Assembly: GCA_030704615.1 (NCBI GenBank)
Contig: CM060732.1
Location: 58,695,053 to 58,759,052 of the forward strand
From: Takakia lepidozioides
Taxonomy: Eukaryota; Streptophyta; Takakiopsida; Takakiales; Takakiaceae
DNA: 64,000 nt
Direction: 5' to 3'
In this document: piece by piece, positions 10,395 through 19,331 of the stretch
How the letters are laid out: each line of letters opens with the position of its first letter
Position numbering within the stretch: the first letter of the stretch is position 1
Made by a program: the position numbers and the translations under genes
Notes under the pieces: generated by a model
Told to the model about the DNA's origin: nothing
The model's database searches: none
Seen by the model: the letters and a program-made list of their open reading frames with translations, nothing else

Positions 10395-13300
10395 CTGTAA
10401 TCTGACAGGCATTCATTTTTTTGCCTCGGTTGTCCCACCATTTACTGGGGTCAGCAAAGTATTCATCCCACAACTTCTCCTCATATCTGTTACTTGTTTT
10501 TGGATACTTTCATGTTGTCACATTGGCAGTATCATGTCAGAGTCATTCCAAACAAGATTCACTCAACCAGCTAACTTGCAGAATTCAACAGGGAAATTTA
10601 GGGCCAATTCTGATAAGAAGGCAGCTCTGAAAATGTCGCCATGGACCTCGTTGCCCTTATCCAGATCTGCCGGGGCAGTGTGCAGAATGACATTTGGTAC
10701 GGCTACATCAAAACATTTTGCATACATGTCCATCAGGATATTGTTCAGGATGATAGTTGGCACGGTTCTAGCTCTGGAGATGCCGCCTTGGGCCTCTTTG
10801 CCCTTTTCCAGATGTATCAGGACAGTGTGTAAAATGACATTAGGTATAGCTACAACAGAACCTGCAAGCATCGCATTCATCGTACACCATATCTCGTTTA
10901 GCCATAGTGACAAACACTCCATTTGCATCCTCGATGCACCCACATTTTGCATACATGTCCACCATGGTATTGTTTAGAGTGACAGTTGGTACAATTCCAG
11001 CTCTGAAGATGTCGCCTGGATGGACCTCATTGCCCATTTCCAGGTCTGCCAAGGTAGCGTGCAGAGTGACATTTGGTACAACTACAACAAAATCTTTAAG
11101 CATCGCATTCCACGATACCATATCTCGTTCAACCATAGTGGCAAACACTCCCTTGGCATCCTTGATGCACCCACATTTTGTATACATGTCCACCATGGTA
11201 TTGTTCAGAGTGACAGTTGGCACAATTTCAGCTTTGAAGATGTCGCCATGGGCCTCTTTGTCCTTTCCCAGATCGGCCAGGGCAGTGTGTAGAGTGATAT
11301 TTGGTACAACTACAGCAACACCTGCAGGCACCGCATTCCACGACACCAGGTCACGTTCAGCCATAGTGTCAAACATTCCTTTTGCATCCTCGATGCACCC
11401 GCATTTTGCATACATGTCCACTAGGGTATTGTTCAATGTGACAGTTGGTACAATTTCAGCTCTGAAGATGTCGCCATGGACCTCTTTTCTCTTTCCCAGA
11501 TCTACCAGTGCAAGGTGTAGAGTGACATTTGGTACAACTACAGCAACACTTGCAGGCATCGCATTCCACGACACCAAATCACGCTCAGCCATAGAGTCAG
11601 ACATTCCCTTTGCATCCTCGATGCACCCACATTTTGCATACATGTCCATCAGGGTATTATTCAGAATGACAGTTGGTACAATTCCAGCTCTGAAGATGTC
11701 GCCTGCATAGACCTTATTGCCCATTTCCAGGTCTGACAAGGTAGTGTGCAGAGTGACATTTGGTACAACTACAACAAAATCTTTAAGCATCGCATTCCAC
11801 GATATCATATCTCGGTCAACCATAGTGACAAACACTCCCTTGGCATCCTTGATGCACCCACATTTTGCACCATGATATTGTTCAGAATGACAGTTGGTAC
11901 AATTCCAGCTCTGAAGATGTCGCCATGGACCACTTTGCCCTTTCCCAGATCTGCCAGGGCAGTGTGTAGAGTGACATTTGGAACAACTACAGCACCACCT
12001 GCAGGCATCGCATTCCAAGGCACTAAATCACATTCAGCCATTGTGTCAAACACTCCCTTAGCATCCTCGATGTACCCACATTTTGTATACATGTCCACCC
12101 ACTACAGCAAATTGGGTGGGTTTGCGACGCCAGCCGCGCCCCCCACGCCCCCGCGGCGTTGTTGAGCCTGCGACGCCGAGCCCGCGGCGTTTTTTTGCGA
12201 CGTCCCGGCGTCGCAATCTCCCCCTGCGACACCATTACGACGCCCAGCCGTCGTAAGGTGGCATGAAGGGGGAAAGATGGCCCTCGCTGCGACGGATTTT
12301 TTTCTTGCGACGCCCGACATTGGAATTTTTTTTAAAAAAAATATTTAAATTTAATTTTTACGTTGCGACGCCAGGGCGTCGTTACAGCATCATCATAGTG
12401 AAAGTTTTTTTTTTTTTTTTGGGGCTTTGCGGCCCTCAACTTCACAAAAGCATCGTTGGGACGCCCAACGTTGCGACGACAGGGGTCGCAACGGCGTTGC
12501 CACATGGGTCGCATTGATGTTGTGGTCAGCTTAGGTCATCACAAGGACGTCGCTTGGGGCGCCTGGCGGGTGGGGGGGTGCAACAACGGCGACGATGCTG
12601 GGGTTAGGGCTGGGGCTGGGCACTAAGGCTGTGGAGGTTGCAACTCCCCGGCGTCACAAGAGAGACCCTTAGAAGGAACTTGAAGGCTCTTGAAGGAAAT
12701 CTTTATATGTGTATATATATATTTAGATTGCTTTTGTGATACATAGATGTAGCGTAGGTGTATTGGTTAGTTTGTAGTATCTTAGAAATATTATAACATG
12801 GAGGTCTTAGGTTCAAGTATGCATTGCATGATATATGTAGAACAATGAACATATTGCCATTAAATAGAACCGGAGAGTCAATGGTCAACAAGTTTTTGAA
12901 ATTCAAATTGTGACGTCCGGGCATCGCACTTTGCGACCCCTGGACGGTGCTAATTCTGCGTTGCAAAACAGTTTTTTTTTTTTTTTTTTTTTTTCAAATA
13001 AAAATTTAAATATATATTTTAAATACAATTTTTTATTAATTTATTTAAATATTTTTTAATCCGACGCCCGGGCGTCGCAAATTGCGTCGGCGTTGCAAAT
13101 CGCGGTTTCGCCTATTTGCGACCCCCATTGCTCACAAATTTGCGACGTTTTTTTGGCGACGCCCTTGTGACGGGTTTGCGACGCTCAGGCGTCGCAAATT
13201 TGGGTTTCCCCCTGTCCGAAAAGGGTTGTTTTACGACGCCGGTGTGGCTGGGCGTCGCCCCCCCCCCCCCCCCCCCTTTTTTTTTTTTTTCCTGTAGTGA

Positions 13301-14210
13301 CCAGGGTATTGTTCAGAGTGACAGTTGGCACAATTTTAGCTCTGAAGATGTCGCCATGGGCCTCTTTGCCCTTTCCTAGATCGGCCAGGGTAGTGTGTAG
13401 AGTGATATTTAGTACAACTACAGCAACAGCTGCAGACACCTCATTCCACGACACCAGGTCACGTTCAGCCATAGTATCAAACATTCCTTTTGCATCCTCG
13501 ATGCACCTGCATTTTGCATACATGTCCACTAGGGTATTGTTCAGAGTGACAGTTGGTACAATTTCAGCTCTGAAGATGTCGCCATGGACCTCTTTTCCTT
13601 TTCCCAGATCTGCCAGGGCAGGGTGTAGAGTGAAATTTGGTACAACTACAGCAACACCTGCAGGCATCGCATTCCACGACACCAAATCATGCTCAGCCAT
13701 AGAGTCAAACATTCCCTTTGCATCCTCGATGCACCCACGTTTTGCATACATGTCCATCGGGGTATTATTCAAAATGACGGTTGGTACAATTCCAACTCTG
13801 AAGATGTTGCCTGCATGGACCTTATTACCCATTTCCAGGTCTGACAGGGCAGTGTGCAGAGTGACATTTGGTACAACTACAACAAAATCTTTAAACATTG
13901 CATTCCACGATACCATATCTCGTTCAACCATAGTGTCCAACACTCCCTTTGCATCCTCGATGCACCCACATTTTGCATACATGTCCGCCAGGGTATTGTT
14001 CAGTGACAGTTGGTACAATTCCAGCTCTGTAGATGTCGCCATGGGCCTCATTGCCATTGTCCAAATCTGCTAGGGTAGTGTGCAAAATGACAAATCTTCA
14101 AGCCTCGCATTCCACAACACCGTATCTCGTTCAACCATAGTGTCAAACATTCCCTTTGCATCCTCAATGCACCCACATTTTGCATACAAGTCCACCAGGG
14201 TATTGTTCAT
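10395..14210 (-). pseudogene. PPR (PLS-type) tandem array ending in a PDF-like motif
   Basis: About eleven units of roughly 228 bp repeat on the minus strand, each encoding DMYAKCGCIEDAKGMFDTM, ERDLVSWNAM, VVVPNVTLHTALADLGKG and VHGDIFRAEIVPTVTLNN. These are pieces of P, L and S pentatricopeptide motifs, but every unit lacks the same stretch between WNAM and VPNVTL (normally about 20 residues). The array was therefore amplified from one already truncated unit. It is cut by a CACTA insertion at 12100-13299. At the 3' end (about 10480-10395) EEKLWDEYFADPSKWWDNR resembles the start of the PDF motif of plant organellar ssDNA-binding (OSB) proteins. PPR proteins bind organellar RNA; here no single frame spans the array, so it is probably non-functional. 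Confidence 0.75.
12100..13299. mobile_element. Non-autonomous CACTA element, 1,200 bp
   Basis: Starts CACTACAGCAAA and ends CCTGTAGTG. The 3-bp flanks are both ACC (12097-12099 and 13300-13302), and joining them restores the PPR repeat sequence. The interior carries many copies of GCGACGCC and GGCGTCGCAA in both orientations and homopolymer runs (C then T at about 13259-13290). There is no coding sequence, so it must have been moved by a transposase from elsewhere. A degenerate tRNA-like stretch lies near 12750-12830. Confidence 0.9.
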
Positions 14211-14654
14211 AATGAAAGTTAGTACAATTCCAGCGTTCCTTAGGGTCGTTTATAAGTAGGGGAGCTCCTGGGATGAAGCAAGACGACAATGAGAGGGGGT
14301 GTCACATCAGTGGGTGAAGGACGGGGGCTTAGAAAGAGAGAGAAGGACGAAGTAAACACTGATTGGTGGGAGGGGGTAGAGGGTTTCATGTGTATAAGTG
14401 GGTATAAGTGGATTTGACTGATCATGAACCCAAATGGACCTCTTATGTGTGCTGCTTATGTCTGTAGTCCGGTAATGTCGGATTGGTCCACGAGAACCAC
14501 CACAATGTAGCTGATCGAGCAGAGATTGAAACACGACCTGACTCTTCGAAGAACCTGGTAAACAGCAGGAAGAATACCAAATCATGGTACTAACAATCGC
14601 CAAGAGCCCACATTTGCAGAATGGACAAACTTCTTCACATCGTACATTGAGAAA

Positions 14655-14771
14655 AAGCCACACCTTGCGATTGCGGTTGTCCATCGTGAAGGTGGCCAAG
14701 CGCTTCCCATAGTAGTCGATGGCCACATCGTGCACCACATCTTCATGCCCCGATTCTAGGGTTTGAGTCCC
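14655..14771 (-). pseudogene. SEC13 exon fragment
   Basis: Minus-strand translation gives LESGHEDVVHDVAIDYYGKR then LATFTMD. This matches the start of SEC13, the WD40 subunit of the COPII coat (family pattern GH.D.VHD...DYYGKR.AT). Only the first WD40 strand region is present and no later exons follow. It lies upstream of the PPR array on the same strand inside element X, so it looks like a captured host exon. Confidence 0.65.
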
Positions 14772-14997
14772 TGTCTGCCCCCTATCCCACCAGCTCCGTT
14801 CGTCGTCTCTCATAATCAGACTCGACACTAAAACAAAACCAACATAGCTCCGCCCTGTTCGACGTCTCTCATGATCAGACTCGACACTATAAGAAAACAA
14901 CACAGCTCCGCCCTGTTTGTCGTCTTTCACAATCAAACTCGACACAGAAAACAAACAGATGGCAGGGGAGACAAAAAAACGCTAAGTCCCCTCTAGT

Positions 14998-15540
14998 CAT
15001 GACTGGATGGATGAATGTAGCTATAGATGGATGGATCTTGGGTTTTCCATCAATACATCCATCCATTCATTTGTTTTTCCATTTTTGACCATCTTAAATT
15101 CCATTCATCCAAAATGAATCTTTAAATGAGTTTCACTGTCAGTTCATCCAATAGTTGCCAGCAAGGCGTTTGTTGTATCATTCGTTCATACGTTTATCCA
15201 ATGCACAAAAGTTATGTTTGATACGTTCATCCAATAGTTGCCAGCAATGCGTTTGTGTATCATTCGTTGAAATAATGCAGTTGTTTTGTTTCACTAACCT
15301 TAACCAGCAGTCGATTAGTTTACTGTTAATCTGTTGGACCAGTGAAACAATAGTTAAATATTTTTACTACTTATTATCCTCATACTTAACACTGCGACCT
15401 AGCAACCCTAAATTCGAGCACATTCAACCTAATTCATCTTAGTTCATTCATCCTAGTTCACTCGTCCTAATTCATCCTAATCATTCGTTCATCCATTCAT
15501 TCCTTCATTCACAAGGTGTGGCTTAGTGCCCGCGAGCAAT
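14998..15540 (-). repeat. Subterminal GGATGAA/TTCATCC repeat zone of element X
   Basis: Dense short repeats of ATGGATGAATG and TTCATCC, with AGTTCATCCAATAGTTGCCAG repeated near 15140 and 15225. This zone lies inside the right end of X. The same GGATGAA word recurs to the right of 19336 in the opposite orientation. Confidence 0.6.
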
Positions 15541-15913
15541 GATATGTTGACACGTCGTCATTTGCAATCACATCCTGCATCTGTTTCTTCCATTTATGTT
15601 TGCATCGTCCACATAGACACTCCTTGGGCAACCGACAATCACCACGTGCAGTCGTGAATACTGGCAGTCATACATTCTCATGCCCACGTCATCATGTTGC
15701 AGTTTTGGCCATAACTCGTAGTCGTATCTACCATTTCCTTTATCTGGTCAAACATGCTTGACCGCAGATCCTGACGTGGCGGAAGTACAAGGTGGCATAT
15801 ACGACTTCTGGTGGTCACAATTGGCAACCATGACTGCTCCCTTGCATTTTGTAGACATATATGCTACGACTAGGCAAATGTGACAGACGTTAAAGCCCGG
15901 ATCTGTTGTAGTG
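15541..15913. repeat. Terminal zone of CACTA element X
   Basis: Non-coding sequence with recurring GTCGT/GTCAT words (for example CGTAGTCGTATC, CACGTCATCATG), ending in the X terminus at 15913. Last bases: GATCTGTTGTAGTG. Confidence 0.55.
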
Positions 15914-17312
15914 AATGTCTTGGGTGATGAATTCGCTCAGTGTACTCACGTTTGACATTGTTAGCAACAAATCTTTTACATCCTCTTTTAGGCCACATCG
16001 AAACTGACTAATGAGGCTCTTTTCATTCCAGTCGAGGTCGCACGCAAGTTGTCGAAATTCGGCAGCATAAACAGAAGCTGGACGTGTTCCTTGTCGAAGA
16101 TTTTGCTTCTTTGTCTCTGCAACTCTCTCTCTCTATCATTCTCTCCAAACGTTGTAGTGAACTTGGACATGAACGCTTCAAAATTGTATAGTAAATGTGA
16201 ATTTTTCTCTAATAGCGGTGCAAACCAAGATAGGGCAGTGCCTGATAGAAGGGTGCCCACGAATCCCACTCGAATACCTTCATCAGGGTAGCATTGTGGA
16301 TGTAGTCGTAGGAACAATCGTACTTGTTGAACAAAACCGCGAAATCTTGATTCGTCCCATCAAATTTCTCGGGCATGCTGACCTTTGGTTCCCTTGTAAT
16401 CTGTTGAAGATTTGAAGGAACCGTTGCAGTATGATTGGTTGTAGTAGAGACTCGTAAGGTTGAAGATCCATTGTTCGACTCCTTCAACTCTGAAATTTGT
16501 TGTTGCAAATTGTTGAGAGCGTTGTCAAGATCTTGAGACTGATCAGCTTGTAGTTGGGCAGTAGAGGCACGAAGTTCTTGCATCTGAAGCTAAAGACTCT
16601 GCAATGTGACGACCATTTCCGCAAATGTGCCTTCCATATTAACTAACTAAGGAACAAACTTCAGTCTCGCCAAACTGTAAAGGACGAGAACATGACTGAA
16701 CACAAACAAAAGATCAGACTAGAGGTATAAGACTAGACAAGAAGTCAAGGTCGGCGTGGCCGAATGCATGATGAGTAAATATAAATCAAGACGATCTTTA
16801 TAACAATGAACAAGAGTACAAAATACTGGAATACGACTTGAATATTGGAATGCTGGAAACTGGACTGGAGTACCAAATACTGGAAACTGGACTAGAGTAC
16901 TGGGAACTGGACTGGAGTACTGAGAACTGGAAACAAGAGTAGCTAGAACTGGTGTTGGCGAGACTGAAAAGTGTCCAGTCTCGCCTCCTATATATACTGG
17001 CTACTAGGAGGATCCCTAAGAGGCTTCCCCAAAGGAGGTTTCTTGATGAAGAAGTTTTCAAGATTAAACAAAGGTTTCTTGATGGAGAAGTTTCCTTAAA
17101 CAAAGGAGGTATCTTGATGGAGAAGTTTTATCCAAATGAAGCTTCTTGAGCAGTTTCCCAAGTTACTCTCGGTAATTTGATAAACTCCCGGTAACTTAGT
17201 AACTTATGGTAACTTATGGTAATTTATGGTAAATCATGATAGATCACGGTAACTTTTGGTAACATGATAACTGAGTACTCCTAGTAAGTTCCTCTGGATT
17301 ATGTCCGTGACA
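15914..17312 (-). mobile_element. Ty3/gypsy retrotransposon, 5' LTR and partial gag, broken by X
   Basis: Reading on the minus strand, an LTR (17312-16676) is followed by gag from about 16640. Gag holds VSMPEKFDGTNQDF, then LHPQCYPDEGIRVGFVG, LLSGTALSWFAPLLE and FEAFMSKFTTTFGENDRER, typical retrotransposon gag. The frame is broken near 16590 (stop) and 16300-16330. Coding similarity continues to 15917 and ends at the terminus of CACTA X. Everything past gag is outside the window. The element itself lies inside the DUF7869 gene. Confidence 0.75.
16676..17312 (-). repeat. LTR of the broken gypsy element
   Basis: On the minus strand it starts TGTCACGGAC and ends CTTTACA, 637 bp, just upstream of gag. 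A TATATATAG box lies near 16985-16995 (minus). Internal tandem repeats include CTGGAAACTGGACTGGAGTAC units (16850-16935), TTTCTTGATGGAGAAG units (17035-17130) and GGTAACTTATGGTAA units (17170-17260). The other LTR is not in the window, so the ends rest on TG...CA, gag position and the break in the host gene. Confidence 0.6.
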
Positions 17313-19331
17313 GCTTCTTCGATAAATAACTGAAGAATCCGTCGATGTCCTCATGGGTATGGCCAACCATGAGAAATCCCATCTGAATCTCCTCAAACAC
17401 TCCTCTCGCAGTTAGGAGCAACAGAAAAGCCAACATCCACCTATTTTTGTTTTCCTTCACGTAGTTGTCCAACTGCAGGTAGAGTCTTCACGGAAGAGGG
17501 ACTTTTTCCTTTTTTCTTCTCCTTATCGCCGAAAGGTTCCAGGACGTCGAGACACCTCCATTTACCCTTCATGAGAGATATCGAAAAAAAGAATTATGAG
17601 GTGGGTGGTCCAAGATGTTACGACTTTCGCGGCAGGAGGGCTTCTCTTGTTGGCGGAGGCATCTTGCCAAAGAGCCAATCGTGAAGTTTGGGTCTCCTGG
17701 CCAGAAGTCCAGAGAGTACTGTCCGTAGGCTCCGTCCCCGTGGCCGTGGGTGACCATGCCGGTCAGCGAGATTGGAAGCTGACCTAAGCCGGAGACCATC
17801 TTGTTCGTCGTCTGCAACCTTGGAATAGCTGTTTTATGATGATCCATCTTGTCATGAATGATGCAGAGGAACTCGGATGACATCATCGCTGACTCATTCC
17901 TCCATCTGTGATAGAGTCTCCTGCAAGACTCCTGAAGCTTGAGGTGCTTATCAAGTGCTTTATTGTGCGAGGCCTGCTCATCGCTACATTTGACCGACTT
18001 CTTGATTAGGTCTTTGAGCATCTCACAGTCTGTGCATTTGGCAAACGTGCTACTACTTTTTCTAACCTCGACATTGGGAAAATCCGTTGTCTGATTCTGC
18101 TGACGGACTGTCTGGGAGATAGGCTTCAACCCACATATTTTATTCGCCTGCAAGACAGACATGGGGAAATAAACCTCGCACGATCGCCCGAGCTTTAATA
18201 GTGAGAGGTCTGATACATTGCGTGGAAGCAAAACAACGAAGGTCCCAAAAAATATAGAATTCGGAAAGTGGTAAAAAGAAGAAGAACTCACCTCATTACA
18301 CTCATCACGAAGTTTTTTCCAGTTCAGTTCAGGTGGCAGAACTCGAAGAGTATCTCTCCGTCCGTCTCTAATACAGCGGGTCTTATGAGGCATGAGATCG
18401 GAATTTCCGTTTATAATCGACATTAAGTTTCCTTCAGCTTGACGAGTTTGTGGACGGGGCCGTTTCACTCCGGAATTCCCATGCAACAATGTAACCACAC
18501 CCTCTCTGCTTAGTTTTTTGTATTCCATGTAGGTTGAACGACCGATTCCGTGAATTGTCCACCAAGCTGTCTCACACACATCAACGCCCTCAATGGTTAT
18601 GTAGGCCTTTGTTGAAACCCCGTCGATTTGATGAAGTTTTTTGGGCACATCAAAACCGAGCTCTCTTCGTTCGTCGTAAGAGGATCCCCAATAAGCGGTC
18701 CAGATAGCGAGTGTTTTTCTCCAGTCGAAATATTGGCAACTTCTGGTTAGTTGAAATGCCGGTATGCTGTTTTTTTCACACCTTCGTAGTGACCAATATC
18801 TGTTTGTTCCTCGCTATTGATGAACCTATGAAGCTCATGTGACAATGTCCTGCAACTATCAATCAACCGAGTCTGCGTCAATGGCCAGTTCACGAGACAC
18901 ATGAGATTGGTTGAACCGCCATTCAAAATCTTTGTAACGAACACCCCGACGTGATGTTCTCCAACTTTCTCACGAAGTATCACCTCGTTAGGATGACATG
19001 CTTGAATTCTCCCCTTGTACAAAGCACTTTGTCCATCTCCAAGGAGAATACACATCTTATTTCTCCAACTGTCTCTACCCATAGCAACATCGTTATTCGG
19101 AGACGGCCTTGACATGTCAAATTCAATTTGTTCATTGAATTTTGGATCGGAATCATCCACAGATGTCAATTCGACCTCCGAGAACTGAGGATCCTCATTG
19201 TTGGTGTTGGTGTCAGTCCCAGTATCTTTTTGAATTTGCATAACATCCGACAGGTGTTCTGATTGCTTCTCCCAAAGAGTCCACATCCATGTGCGGATAT
19301 GGCAACGACACAGAAGAATGTGCCGGATCAC
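17313..19331 (-). pseudogene. DUF7869-type transposon protein, truncated by a gypsy insertion
   Basis: Minus-strand segments in order: acidic N-terminus and GRIQACHPNEVILREKVG with ELHRFINSEE (19331-18750); YFDWRKTLAIWTAYWG, TAWWTIHGIGRSTYMEYKK and LLHGNSGVKRPRPQTRQA (18728-18440); an intron probably near 18290-18150; FAKCTDCEMLKDL, IHDKMDHHKTAIPR and VTHGHGDGAYGQYSLDFWPG (18070-17650); then LQLDNYVKENKNRWMLAF and GFLMVGHTHEDIDGFF (about 17480-17345). This is the order of plant transposon-linked DUF7869 proteins; a DDE-like role for the conserved acidic residues is inference. The gene stops at 17313, where the gypsy LTR begins. The start may lie right of 19331. Confidence 0.65.

Larger units (their letters stand above)
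10351..15913. mobile_element. Right part of outer CACTA element X with gene cargo
   Basis: The right end at 15913 reads GATCTGTTGTAGTG, i.e. CACTACAACAGATC when inverted, followed by AAT where the gypsy gag sequence stops. Cargo from left to right: a PDF-like motif, a PPR array, a SEC13 exon fragment and a subterminal repeat zone. The matching left end is outside the window. X is linked to bases 1-51 because element B, its relative, has the same order (TNP2, then antisense PPR-PDF remnant, then terminus). I infer B inserted into X, with some X sequence lost. Confidence 0.55.

Noticed and set aside
10907-11710. 267-codon plus-strand frame in the PPR array
   Set aside because: It is the antisense of the PPR units, which have clear family motifs on the minus strand.
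12745-12835. Possible second SINE head inside the mini-CACTA
   Set aside because: A and B box matches are weak (TAGCGTAGGTGTATTGG, GGTTCAAGTAT), and no duplication or body was found.
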